In this document: positions 17,924 through 26,105 of the stretch, piece after piece
Layout: each line of letters begins with the position of its first letter
How positions within the stretch are numbered: position 1 is the first letter of the stretch
DNA from: Campylobacterales bacterium
GTDB taxonomy: Bacteria > Campylobacterota > Campylobacteria > Campylobacterales > Sulfurimonadaceae
Reading direction: 5' to 3'
DNA length: 54,252 nucleotides
Assembly (NCBI GenBank): GCA_016938735.1
Contig: JAFGUB010000044.1
Span: 1 to 54,252 of the forward strand
Notes under the pieces: generated by a model
The model's input: only the letters and a program-made list of their open reading frames with translations
Told to the model about the DNA's origin: nothing
The model's database searches: none
Position numbers and translations under genes: made by a program

Positions 17924-19170
17924 GCCTCACCGTCGGCGCACTGACCGAGCAGATCAAAAATCTGCTGGAGACTACCTTCTTACATGTCAGCGTCGAAGGG
18001 GAGCTTTCGCGCATCACCCGCCACAACAGCGGCCATATCTACTTCACCCTCAAAGATGCCGATGCGACCATCAGCGCGGTGATGTTTCGTGCCAATGCCG
18101 CAGGGCTGAAGTTCCGCCTTGAAGAGGGGCTCAAAGTGGTGGTGAGCGGCTCAATCACGGTCTATAAACCCAGCGGCAACTACCAGATCCGCGCCCTCTC
18201 CATCGCGCCTGCAGGGCAGGGGGCTTTGGCGCTGGCGTATGAGCAGCTCAAAAAGGAGCTTTCCGAACTGGGCTATTTTGACGCCGCGCGCAAAAAGAGT
18301 CTGCCGCGCTATCCCCGCCGCATCGCGCTGATTACCTCCGCCACCGGCGCGGCGCTGCAGGATATGCTGCGCGTGGCATCGGGGCGCTGGAGGGCCTTAC
18401 ATGTAAGCGTTTTTGATGTTTTGGTGCAAGGCGAGAGCGCGGCTTTGCAGATCGCGCAGGCGATAGGGCGCGCCGATACGATGGGCTTTGATATGATCGT
18501 GATCGGTCGCGGTGGCGGCAGCGTGGAGGATCTGTGGGCTTTTAATGAGCGCGTGGTAGCCGATGCGCTCTTTGCGGCCCAAACCCCCACGGTTTCAGCG
18601 GTCGGCCATGAGATCGACTGGGTCATCAGCGATTTTGTCGCCGATCTGCGCGCCCCCACGCCTAGTGCGGCGATGCAGCTCATTTTGCCCGATCAGCACG
18701 AGTTGCTCCAAGGCATCGATGTGATGATGACGCGGCTGGAGCGGGAGGTGTTGCGGCAGTTGGCCAAAAAAAGCGAAGCACTGAGCTATATGCAAGAGAG
18801 CCTTAAGCGTCACTCTATCGAGCGCAAAATCGAAGCGCACGCGCAGAGCATCGTGCAGCTTAGAGTGCAGATGAATCAGCAGATGGGCCAAAAGCTTGCC
18901 CATCACGCCCAAAGCCTCTCGCCGCTACGCGAAGCCTTTGATCGTGCCGTGCGCCAGAAGCTCTCAATCGCCGCGCAGCAGCTATCACAGCTATGCGCCG
19001 CAGTTCAAAGCAGCGATCCCAAGCTGCGCGTTGCACGCGGCTTTGCTCAGGTGAGCCAAGAGGGCAAAGTGGTGACGCTTGAGGCCTTACATGTAGACGA
19101 AATCGTCGATTTGGCGGATGAAAAGGTGACGGTGCGCGCCAGAGTGGTTGAGAAGCGCGCGCTCAGATAG
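17920..19170 (+). CDS. xseA: Exodeoxyribonuclease VII large subunit
   Basis: 416 residues. N-terminal OB-fold (FLHVSVEGELSRITRHNSGHIYFTLKD), catalytic region with GRGGGSVEDLWAFN and SAVGHEIDWVISDFVADLRAPTPSAA, then a coiled-coil. Degrades single-stranded DNA. Three palindrome copies (17980 and 19087 with one mismatch, 18397 exact) are read as LHV, the highest number in any conserved gene here; one replaces part of the OB-fold strand. The stop abuts the stop of the convergent gene at 19171 with no spacer. Confidence 0.96.
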   Translation: MSLTVGALTEQIKNLLETTFLHVSVEGELSRITRHNSGHIYFTLKDADATISAVMFRANAAGLKFRLEEGLKVVVSGSITVYKPSGNYQIRALSIAPAGQGALALAYEQLKKELSELGYFDAARKKSLPRYPRRIALITSATGAALQDMLRVASGRWRALHVSVFDVLVQGESAALQIAQAIGRADTMGFDMIVIGRGGGSVEDLWAFNERVVADALFAAQTPTVSAVGHEIDWVISDFVADLRAPTPSAAMQLILPDQHELLQGIDVMMTRLEREVLRQLAKKSEALSYMQESLKRHSIERKIEAHAQSIVQLRVQMNQQMGQKLAHHAQSLSPLREAFDRAVRQKLSIAAQQLSQLCAAVQSSDPKLRVARGFAQVSQEGKVVTLEALHVDEIVDLADEKVTVRARVVEKRALR

Positions 19171-19776
19171 CTACTGCGCCAGCCGTTCGGCGCAACCGCG
19201 CAGACTACGGCCGTTGATGTTGACGCTCGCGGTCAGTGCAAGCCGTTCGCCTTTGATATTGGTGCAGGGGCGTTCTTGCAGGTCGATGATGAGGCGTGCA
19301 TTGTTTTGACGTATGATGTAATTGGTAAAGTCGCCGCTTTTGCGCTCGGTGGGGGTGATGAAGCTGAGCCGCTCAAGCCCTTTGTTGTAGCTTAGCAGCC
19401 CCTCTTTTGGGGTGAGATCTAGCGTCCAGTCGTATCCTGCAGCGCGAACGCTGTGGCGTACACGTGCGGTTGGGGGTGTGATGGTGGGCGTTTTGGGTGC
19501 TGCGCTAGAGCTTAGGCGGCACTCGATGGCGCCGAGGGCATCGAGCCAGAGCAGCGCCGTGTTGTCGCTGAGTACCAATTTCATTTTGCCGTCTGTGTAA
19601 GTATTGCCATCTGGCGAAGGAGTTTTGCTTAAGGTGACGTTGCCTCGTGGTAGGTGGAGTTTAGCGGCGTCCTTTTGGATGGTGGTACTCAGTTCGTAGC
19701 CGTCCATGCACTCATAGTGGTAAGTTGTGGCTTGTAGGCTGAGCGTGCAGAGTAAAACAGCAATGGTGTGTTTCAT
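19171..19776 (-). CDS. Secreted MliC-like (lysozyme inhibitor) protein with COG3650-like C-terminal domain
   Basis: 201 residues from the ATG at 19776 (MKHTIAVLLCTLSLQAT), giving a signal peptide of about 16 residues. Residues 20-90 (YHYECMDGYELSTTIQ and on to a Cys in AIECRL) match the MliC barrel, which inhibits c-type lysozyme. The second half (YDWTLDLTPKEGLLSYN, ending NINGRSLRGCAERL) resembles the COG3650 domain often joined to MliC, with its conserved cysteine pair. Probably periplasmic. Not seen here: a lipobox. Ten bases separate it from sppA upstream. The function as a lysozyme inhibitor is inferred from the domain only. Confidence 0.72.
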   Translation of the reverse strand: MKHTIAVLLCTLSLQATTYHYECMDGYELSTTIQKDAAKLHLPRGNVTLSKTPSPDGNTYTDGKMKLVLSDNTALLWLDALGAIECRLSSSAAPKTPTITPPTARVRHSVRAAGYDWTLDLTPKEGLLSYNKGLERLSFITPTERKSGDFTNYIIRQNNARLIIDLQERPCTNIKGERLALTASVNINGRSLRGCAERLAQ

Positions 19777-19786
19777 CAAATCCTCT

Positions 19787-20656
19787 TTAACGTAGGGTGA
19801 GCGCGGGCGCATAGGTATGGATGAGGCTGATCCCCTCTGCGGCAAACTGTTTCATCCACTTATCAAAGCGATCCTCTTGCATCCATCTTGGATCATCCAC
19901 GCCGCTGAGTGCTTCGAGTGCCTTCATGGCGTCATGACGCACTCCGACTTGATCGATCAGCCCCACCTCTTTGGCTTGCGCGGCGGTGAAGATGTGGGCA
20001 TCGGCGTAGCGTTCATGCTCTGCTGGGTCAAGCTTGCGCGCGCTTGCTACGTCGGCGACGAACATCTCGTAGTTGGCTTGAATCACCTTCTCAAGCTCCG
20101 CCTTCTCCTCTGCGCTCCACTCACGATCACTGGTGCCGATTTGCTTGTAGCGTCCGGCTTTGATCACCTGTGATTTAATCCCGATCTTCTCCATTACCTC
20201 AGAAAAGTCCGCACCCTGAATGATGACGCCGATGGAGCCGACCATGGTGCCGGGGTTGGCAAAAATCTCATCGCTCCAGATCGAGGCGTAGTAGCTGCCG
20301 CTGGCGAGTACCCCTCCGGCATAGACCACGACGGGCTTTTCCGCCTGAAGGCGCTTAATGGCATAAGCAAGCTCTATAGAGGGGGCGATGGCCCCGCCGG
20401 GGGAGTTGACCTCAAGCAAGACGCCTCTGATGGCGTCGTCCTTTTGGGCGTTTTCCAACTGCTCAAGCAGAGTGCTCACTTCAAAGATCGGCCCTTCGAC
20501 GGCGATGCTTTGAAGGTTGGGCGTGTGTTGCGGATCTTCGACAGTGGGGGCGAAGATCAAAAAGAGCAGGAGCAAAAAGAGCATCGCTTTAAAGTGGTCG
20601 TTGATAAATTTAAGCGTTGCCGTCAGCGGAGAGAAAAGTTTTTTGAGCGTTTCCAT
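19787..20656 (-). CDS. sppA: Signal peptide peptidase SppA (67K-type short form)
   Basis: 289 residues. One membrane helix at about 25-37 then a periplasmic crotonase-fold domain. The Ser/Lys dyad is visible: S121 in LASGSYYAS and K171 in GRYKQIGTSD, with the GSIGV turn at 140-144. It degrades remnant signal peptides in the membrane. Short form as in Gram-positive and Campylobacterota proteins. Its start directly follows the stop of the amidohydrolase gene. Confidence 0.95.
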   Translation of the reverse strand: METLKKLFSPLTATLKFINDHFKAMLFLLLLFLIFAPTVEDPQHTPNLQSIAVEGPIFEVSTLLEQLENAQKDDAIRGVLLEVNSPGGAIAPSIELAYAIKRLQAEKPVVVYAGGVLASGSYYASIWSDEIFANPGTMVGSIGVIIQGADFSEVMEKIGIKSQVIKAGRYKQIGTSDREWSAEEKAELEKVIQANYEMFVADVASARKLDPAEHERYADAHIFTAAQAKEVGLIDQVGVRHDAMKALEALSGVDDPRWMQEDRFDKWMKQFAAEGISLIHTYAPALTLR

Positions 20657-21862
20657 TTAGCGTACCTTGTTGCCGTTGATAAAGGCGGATTGTAGCGTGC
20701 GCGGCTGCAAAATCAGATGAATCGGCAGTTGCGGCGTGATCGGATAATCCAGTTTCAAAAGCAGGAAGTCAGCCGCTTTGCCCGTTTCGATGCTGCCGGT
20801 GTTGAGCCCCAGCGCATCGGCGGCCTTACATGTAACGCTTTGCAGCAGTTGCCGTGCGAGCGCTTCAAGCGGCGCGCCGTGGTGCATAAAAAGGGCGATT
20901 TTAAGCTCTTCAAAGAGATCAAGCGTGTAGTTGGAGCTTAGCCCGTCGGTGGCGCAGATCCACGCGACGTTCGCCGCATCAAGCGCGGCAAGATCCAAAG
21001 CGCCGTTGCCCAGCATCCGGTTGGAGATCGGGCAGTGCACCAGCGTGTGCCCCTCTTGGGCGATGCGCTCCAGCAGCGCTTTGGGGGTATGCACGCCGTG
21101 GGTGAGCAGGGCTTTGCTATGGCGAAGCTGGGAGAGGAAGGCTTCGGGGTCGAAGTGGGGGGCATGCTGCTTTAGCAGTTCGGCGAAAAAAGGCGCAAAG
21201 TCGCCGCTGCCCGATTCAAGCCACTCCAGCTCCGCGCGCGATTCGAGAAAGTGCGCGCTTACATGTAAGCCCTCCGCCTTAGCCAGCGCCAACGCACGCT
21301 GCATCAAAGAGGGATGCACCGCGTAAGGCGAGTGGATGGCGATAGCGCTATAGAATCCTTCGCGCGTCACCCTTCTGGAAGCTTCTAGGCGCTGGAGAAA
21401 ATCGCCATAAAGCGCGTCGGCCATCGCGGCTTGCGAGCCGATGAGTTCATTGAAAAAAACGACTTTTTGCTTCGCTTGCGCACACGCCTCCAGATCAAGT
21501 CCACGCGAGCTAATCGCGCCGAAGGTCGTGACGCCGGAGTCTAGCATCGCGTCGCAGACGGCTTTGAGATCGCTGGCTTGCATTAGCGCGTCGCGGTGCG
21601 CCATGACGCTGTAAAGCCAGGGCAAAAAGCCGCCGTAGGTGAGGGTGGAGCGGTTGGCGCTGAATTCGAGATGGAGGTGGGTGTTGATGAGTCCGGGCAT
21701 CAGCAGCGAACCTTCGCCGCCTTCGATCAGCTGGGCGTGCGGGTAACGTGCGCGGAGGGCATCGGCATCACCTACTGCGACGATCTCGCGCTCAAAAGCG
21801 ACGGCGACCCCACGGTGGAGCTCATGGGGTGTGAGCAGGGCGTCAGGGGCGATAATGGTCAT
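20657..21862 (-). CDS. mqnX: Amidohydrolase, probable 6-aminodeoxyfutalosine deaminase
   Basis: 401 residues from the ATG at 21862. Metal-dependent amidohydrolase barrel: HLHLEF (first two metal His), HFLESRAE (His), THGVHTP (His), ATDGLSSN (Asp). A related enzyme from Nitratiruptor was shown, to my knowledge, to deaminate 6-aminodeoxyfutalosine in the alternative menaquinone pathway, and the same neighbourhood (sppA, aroQ, folK) occurs in C. jejuni. I infer the same reaction; a guanine or S-adenosylhomocysteine deaminase remains possible. Two exact palindromes (20826-20835 read VTCKA; 21259-21268 read LHVSA) lie inside; the second is close to the metal site. Confidence 0.72.
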   Translation of the reverse strand: MTIIAPDALLTPHELHRGVAVAFEREIVAVGDADALRARYPHAQLIEGGEGSLLMPGLINTHLHLEFSANRSTLTYGGFLPWLYSVMAHRDALMQASDLKAVCDAMLDSGVTTFGAISSRGLDLEACAQAKQKVVFFNELIGSQAAMADALYGDFLQRLEASRRVTREGFYSAIAIHSPYAVHPSLMQRALALAKAEGLHVSAHFLESRAELEWLESGSGDFAPFFAELLKQHAPHFDPEAFLSQLRHSKALLTHGVHTPKALLERIAQEGHTLVHCPISNRMLGNGALDLAALDAANVAWICATDGLSSNYTLDLFEELKIALFMHHGAPLEALARQLLQSVTCKAADALGLNTGSIETGKAADFLLLKLDYPITPQLPIHLILQPRTLQSAFINGNKVR

Positions 21863-21892
21863 GCGGCATGCCTTGGCTGTAATGTGGGCGTG

Positions 21893-21898
21893 ATTATA
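21893..21898 (-). promoter_or_regulatory. Putative -10 box for the amidohydrolase-sppA-MliC operon
   Basis: ATTATA on the plus strand is TATAAT on the minus strand, 31 bp upstream of the ATG at 21862. Divergent to the aroQ promoter. Confidence 0.5.
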
Positions 21899-21934
21899 AC
21901 GCAGTGCTTTAGCTCTTTCCAATCGGATTTCACT

Positions 21935-21940
21935 TATAAT
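21935..21940 (+). promoter_or_regulatory. Putative -10 box for the aroQ-folK-flagellar operon
   Basis: TATAAT; transcription would begin near 21947, with a 25-nt leader containing the exact palindrome at 21954-21963 fused to AAGGA. Confidence 0.55.
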
Positions 21941-21953
21941 GCAGACTCAATTT

Positions 21954-21963
21954 TTACATGTAA
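21954..21963. repeat. Palindrome TTACATGTAA in the aroQ leader
   Basis: Exact copy directly joined to the ribosome-binding site (TAAGGA), 9 bp before the aroQ ATG. Confidence 0.9.
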
Positions 21964-21971
21964 GGAACACT

Positions 21972-22454
21972 ATGAAAATCAAAGTCATTCAGGGCCCCAA
22001 CCTCAATATGCTGGGCATCCGCGAGCAGAACATCTACGGTCCGATGAAACTCGAGCAGATCCACGCCCAGATGAAAAACTTCGCCGACGAAAACCAATTC
22101 GAGATCGAATTTTTTCAAAGCAACCTTGAGGGGGAACTGGTAGACACGATTCAAGAGTGTTACGGCGACGCGGACGGCATCATCATTAACCCCGCCGCCT
22201 ACACCCACACCTCCATTGCCATCCGCGACGCCATTGCGGCGGTGGGTCTACCCACCATCGAAGTGCATATCTCCAACATCTACCGCCGCGAAGAGTTTCG
22301 CCAAAAGAGCATGATCGCTCCGGTGTGCGCCTCTTCCATCGTCGGATTCGGCCCCTTTGGCTACCACTTGGCGATGATCGGTATGACACAGATCCTCAAC
22401 GAAATCCGTGCCCTGCGTGCTCAGCAGGCTGCCGCGCAAAAGAGCGCCGAGTAA
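21972..22454 (+). CDS. aroQ: Type II 3-dehydroquinate dehydratase
   Basis: 160 residues. Third step of the shikimate pathway. Type II signature [18 protein letters not shown] at the N-terminus, with the catalytic Tyr in [19 protein letters not shown] (Asn, His) and [14 protein letters not shown]. The ATG at 21972 is chosen because TAAGGA precedes it and the family begins here; the frame is open upstream through the palindrome. First gene of a run reaching fliY and mnmA. Confidence 0.96.
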   Translation: MKIKVIQGPNLNMLGIREQNIYGPMKLEQIHAQMKNFADENQFEIEFFQSNLEGELVDTIQECYGDADGIIINPAAYTHTSIAIRDAIAAVGLPTIEVHISNIYRREEFRQKSMIAPVCASSIVGFGPFGYHLAMIGMTQILNEIRALRAQQAAAQKSAE

Positions 22455-22460
22455 TCATCG

Positions 22461-22955
22461 ATGCGGCGCGCCAAACGCCTCGGTAAGGGACGCACGCTCT
22501 ACCACAGTGCGCTCTATCCCGCCCGTTTTGCGCCGCAAACAGGGCGTTATGAGGCGCTTGTGGGGCTTGGCGGCAATGTCGGCGACGTGATGCGCCGGTT
22601 TGAACGGCTGCTCTTTGCGCTGCGGCGCATACGGGGTGTCGGGGTGCTTCAGACCGGAGCCATTCTTAAAAATCCACCCTTTGGCTATCTGAGTCAAGAT
22701 GATTTTTACAACAGCGTGATGCGCGTGACAACCCGTCTACAGCCTCTGGCGCTGCTGGGGCTACTGCTGCGGTTGGAGCAGCGTTTTGGACGTCGGCGCA
22801 GTTTCCCCAATGCTCCGCGTACACTCGATCTGGATCTGATTTTTTTTGAAGGACGCCGCATGAACCATCCGCGCCTGAGCTTGCCGCATCCGCACTGGCA
22901 TGAGCGCGAAAGCGTGCTGATGCCGCTGCAAAGCTTACATGTAAGGGGTCTTTGA
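22461..22955 (+). CDS. folK: 6-hydroxymethyl-7,8-dihydropterin pyrophosphokinase
   Basis: 164 residues. ALVGLGGNVGD near residue 32 and PRTLDLDLIFF near 119 are the HPPK signatures (two Asp bind Mg). The first 30 residues are a basic extension not found in E. coli FolK. Makes the pyrophosphate ester used for dihydropteroate. The last codons contain an exact palindrome (22935-22944, read SLHVRGL), and flhF begins right after its stop. Confidence 0.92.
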   Translation: MRRAKRLGKGRTLYHSALYPARFAPQTGRYEALVGLGGNVGDVMRRFERLLFALRRIRGVGVLQTGAILKNPPFGYLSQDDFYNSVMRVTTRLQPLALLGLLLRLEQRFGRRRSFPNAPRTLDLDLIFFEGRRMNHPRLSLPHPHWHERESVLMPLQSLHVRGL

Positions 22956-24215
22956 GTGAAGATTCTCACCTTTAGCGGCGCTACTCCGGCTGAAGCCCTC
23001 AAAAAAGCGCAAGAGGCCGTAGGCAGCGAAGCGGTGCTGATCGAGACGAAACAGTTGCAAAAAAAGTCCTTAGGACAGAGTGCGCTTTATGAGATTCTCG
23101 TCGGCGTGGATGAGTCGCAGATCAAGCCAGCACCCAAAAAACCCACCAAACCGCTGGAGAAGCAGCGTCCCCTCACCCAAGAGAGCGCGGATGTACTCTA
23201 CAATATTTCTGAAGCAGCCAAGCAGATCTCCAAAATCTCCGAAGTGACGCAGCCGCCCGCGCCTGCACAGCCGCAGCAAGAGACGCAGGAGCTGCGGCAG
23301 ATCAAAGAAGAGATCAGCAAGCTCGGCGACAAGGTGAAGGTGATCCAAAACATGTTTTGGGAGGAGCGCCGCCCCAACCTCGAGTCGGTGATTCCGCCGG
23401 AGTTTTCGGAGATCTACCGTCTGGCGCACCAAAGCGGCATGGACCGTGTCCACCTTGACGCCATTATGTCGCTCACCTTAGAGCACATGCCGCTGGGGAT
23501 GCGTCAAAACTCCGAAACGGTCAAGCGCTACTTTCAGACCCTGCTGCGCAAAATGATTCCGGTGCGGATCGAACAGCGGCTCAAAAGTGGTCAAAAGAAG
23601 GTGATCATGCTGGTCGGCCCCACGGGCGTGGGCAAAACCACCTCGATTGCCAAACTCGCGGCGCGTTACTCCTACCTGATGGAGAAGAAGTACAAAGTGG
23701 GTCTGGTGGTGCTCGATACCTACCGCATCGGCGCGGTCGAGCAGCTCATGCAGTATGCGCGGATGATGAAGCTGGGGATCGAGACGGTAGTCGATCCGCC
23801 CGAATTTGCCTCTGCGCTGCACTCGTTGCACTACTGCGACTATATTCTCATTGACACGATGGGCAGTTCCCCGTACGACAAGGCCAAGATCGAGACGATC
23901 TATGAGTGTCTGCAAGGCAGCGATAAGGCTTTTGATATTGATGTGGTACTGGTGATGCCCAGCTCCATTAAGTATGAGGATCTTAAAGCTACCTATGAGA
24001 ACTTCGCGACGTTGGAGATTGATACGATGATGTTTACCAAGCTCGACGAGACACGCGGTTTTGGCAATATCTTTTCTCTCGCATTTGAGACGAAGGTGCC
24101 TATTAGCTACTTCTCGATTGGTCAAGAGGTGCCTGAAGATCTGGTGGTGGCGAGCAGCGATTTTCTCATTGATTGCCTTTTGAACGGATTTACGAAGAAG
24201 GAGCGGGGTACATGA
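22956..24215 (+). CDS. flhF: Flagellar SRP-like GTPase FlhF
   Basis: 419 residues. N-terminal B domain, proline-rich linker (about 60-130), N-domain helices, and an SRP-type GTPase domain with G1 GPTGVGKTTSIAKLA near 224-238 and DTYRIGAVEQL. Positions the polar flagellum and, in Campylobacter, supports RpoN-dependent flagellar transcription. GTG start; overlaps flhG by 4 bp. Confidence 0.96.
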   Translation: MKILTFSGATPAEALKKAQEAVGSEAVLIETKQLQKKSLGQSALYEILVGVDESQIKPAPKKPTKPLEKQRPLTQESADVLYNISEAAKQISKISEVTQPPAPAQPQQETQELRQIKEEISKLGDKVKVIQNMFWEERRPNLESVIPPEFSEIYRLAHQSGMDRVHLDAIMSLTLEHMPLGMRQNSETVKRYFQTLLRKMIPVRIEQRLKSGQKKVIMLVGPTGVGKTTSIAKLAARYSYLMEKKYKVGLVVLDTYRIGAVEQLMQYARMMKLGIETVVDPPEFASALHSLHYCDYILIDTMGSSPYDKAKIETIYECLQGSDKAFDIDVVLVMPSSIKYEDLKATYENFATLEIDTMMFTKLDETRGFGNIFSLAFETKVPISYFSIGQEVPEDLVVASSDFLIDCLLNGFTKKERGT

Positions 24216-25084
24216 ACCATCAAGCATCCAAGCTCGAAGCGCTGGTGAAATCAAACAGCGCCCCACGCTTGAAAAAGACCCGCTTTATTGCTGTCACCAG
24301 CGGTAAAGGAGGCGTGGGCAAGAGTACGATCAGCGCCAATTTAGGCTATCTGCTGGCGCGTGGCGGACTGAAGGTAGCCGTCTTTGATGCCGACATCGGA
24401 CTGGCCAATCTGGATGTGATGTTCAATGTCAAGATGAAGAAGAACATCTTACATGTACTCAAAGGCGAAGCGCAGGTTTCCGAGATCTTGATCCCGATAG
24501 AGCCCAATTTGGTGCTGATTCCCGGCGAGAGTGGTGAGGAGATCTTCAAGTATGCCAGTTCCGGACTCTTTGAGCGTTTTTTGGAAGAGGCGCATGTGCT
24601 CGATGAGATCGAGGTGATGATCATCGATACGGGGGCGGGCATCGGCGAACACACTCAGCTCTTTTTAAAAGCAGCAGACGATGTGGTGGTGGTGACGGTG
24701 CCCGATCCGGCAGCCATTACGGATGCCTATGCGACCATCAAAGTGACCTCTAGGTTGCGCGGCGAGATCGATGTGATTATGAATCAGGTTCACGGTGCCA
24801 AAGAGGCCATTGCCGTTTTTGAAAAGATCAAGGCGGTTGCCAAGGCCAATATCGGCGAGACGCTACAGCTACGGCTGCTGGGTAAAATCTCGCTCGACCC
24901 CAAGGTGGCGCTGAGTGTCAAAAAGCGCACCCTCTTTTGCCGGGAGTTTCCGGCGGCGCTGCCTACAAGAGAGATGCAGGAGATTGCAGCCAACGTTGCC
25001 AAGAAGTTGGAACACAACGTGCTTGTTACAGCTTCAGATAGCGGTCTTAGCGGCTTGTTTAAGCGCTTGATGGAGCATTTTTAG
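24212..25084 (+). CDS. flhG: Flagellar number regulator FlhG (MinD-like ATPase)
   Basis: 290 residues from the ATG at 24212, which overlaps the flhF stop. Deviant Walker A TSGKGGVGKSTISANL near residues 30-45, and AVFDADIGLANLDVMF. Partner of FlhF, limiting flagella to one per pole. A palindrome variant at 24449-24458 is read as ILHVLKG in the alpha-helix following switch I. Confidence 0.95.
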   Translation: MNHQASKLEALVKSNSAPRLKKTRFIAVTSGKGGVGKSTISANLGYLLARGGLKVAVFDADIGLANLDVMFNVKMKKNILHVLKGEAQVSEILIPIEPNLVLIPGESGEEIFKYASSGLFERFLEEAHVLDEIEVMIIDTGAGIGEHTQLFLKAADDVVVVTVPDPAAITDAYATIKVTSRLRGEIDVIMNQVHGAKEAIAVFEKIKAVAKANIGETLQLRLLGKISLDPKVALSVKKRTLFCREFPAALPTREMQEIAANVAKKLEHNVLVTASDSGLSGLFKRLMEHF

Positions 25085-25087
25085 TCG

Positions 25088-25097
25088 TTACATGTAA
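25088..25097. repeat. Palindrome TTACATGTAA between flhG and the membrane protein gene
   Basis: Exact copy, 3 bp after the flhG stop. Its 3' side continues into GGAG, forming the ribosome-binding site of the next gene. Confidence 0.9.
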
Positions 25098-25110
25098 GGA
25101 GCTAATCAGC

Positions 25111-25413
25111 GTGCGCGGTGCCAATTTTGTCTCCTTTTTCACGGTCGGCGGTTTTTTCATCGGCCTCTTTTTTGCTTTGCTTAAAGCGCACGGAGCTTTT
25201 GAGCTGCTGAGTTTCATTTTTACGATTACGCTCTTTTTTTACCTCTTTTCTCATCTGTTTGTTGGTCTGTTTGTGAACACGCTCACCCCCAGACCCAGCT
25301 ATTTTTCGAAGAAGGGGCACGAGAAAGATCTCGATCACTTCATCCGTGAGATCAATAAGCGTGAAGTGGTGATCGATGCGGAATACGATTCATTCAAAGG
25401 CTTTAAAGTATGA
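25111..25413 (+). CDS. Small two-helix membrane protein of the flagellar operon
   Basis: 100 residues from a GTG. Hydrophobic stretches at about 7-27 and 32-57, then a charged cytoplasmic tail (KKGHEKDLDHFIREINKREV). I recall a small uncharacterised membrane protein in this exact place (Cj0062c) between flhG and fliA in C. jejuni. No domain is recognised. The conserved position suggests a role linked to flagellar placement or sigma-28 control, but nothing in the sequence proves it. Overlaps fliA by 4 bp. Confidence 0.75.
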   Translation: MRGANFVSFFTVGGFFIGLFFALLKAHGAFELLSFIFTITLFFYLFSHLFVGLFVNTLTPRPSYFSKKGHEKDLDHFIREINKREVVIDAEYDSFKGFKV

Positions 25414-26105
25414 GTATTGATCGCTACACTTCGACACTCAGACACCAGCAAGACCAGCTCGCCTTGCAGTATCTTCCGGCGGTGAAGGCGATGTCGTTTC
25501 GGCTTAAAGAGCGCCTGCCCAGCTCGGTCGATTATATGGACCTTGCCGCCATCGGCACCGAAGAGCTGGTCAAACTCGCACGCCGCTACGATGAGACCCA
25601 AAACGACTCTTTTTGGGGTTATGCCAAAACAAGGGTGTACGGGGCAATGCTCGATTATCTCAGATCGCTTGATATCGTTAGCCGCTCTAACCGCAAACTC
25701 ATCAAAAGCATCAACAAGGCCATTGATCTCTATTTAGGCGAGCATGACGATGAACCCTCTGATGAGGAGCTGGCGCTGATGTTGGGCGAAGAGGTCGAGA
25801 AGATTCGTCAGGCACGCATCGCTTCGGATATTCATAATGTCATTCCGCTGGATGATCAGCTCGGTGCGGGTGATGAGGGCGAAACGCTGGCAAGGGTGGA
25901 GCGCGACGAGCTTGTGGGGGTGATCAAAGAGGTGCTTGGCACCTTCAATGAACGCGAACAGATGATCATTCAGCTCTACTACTTCGAGGAGCTCACACTC
26001 AAAGAGATCAGTGATATTCTCGACATCACGGAGTCGCGCATTTCACAGATTCACAAAGCGGTCTTGCGCAAGATCCGCATTGCGATAGGAGAAGATCATG
26101 GCTGA
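25410..26105 (+). CDS. fliA: RNA polymerase sigma factor for flagellar operons (sigma-28)
   Basis: 231 residues. Region 2 (DYMDLAAIGTEELVKLARRYD, FWGYAKTRVYGAMLDYLRS), region 3 and region 4 (LTLKEISDILDITESRISQIHKAVLRKIR) in order. Directs transcription of late flagellar genes. An anti-sigma factor gene (flgM) is not in this window. Overlaps the preceding gene by 4 bp and fliM by 8 bp. Confidence 0.96.
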   Translation: MSIDRYTSTLRHQQDQLALQYLPAVKAMSFRLKERLPSSVDYMDLAAIGTEELVKLARRYDETQNDSFWGYAKTRVYGAMLDYLRSLDIVSRSNRKLIKSINKAIDLYLGEHDDEPSDEELALMLGEEVEKIRQARIASDIHNVIPLDDQLGAGDEGETLARVERDELVGVIKEVLGTFNEREQMIIQLYYFEELTLKEISDILDITESRISQIHKAVLRKIRIAIGEDHG

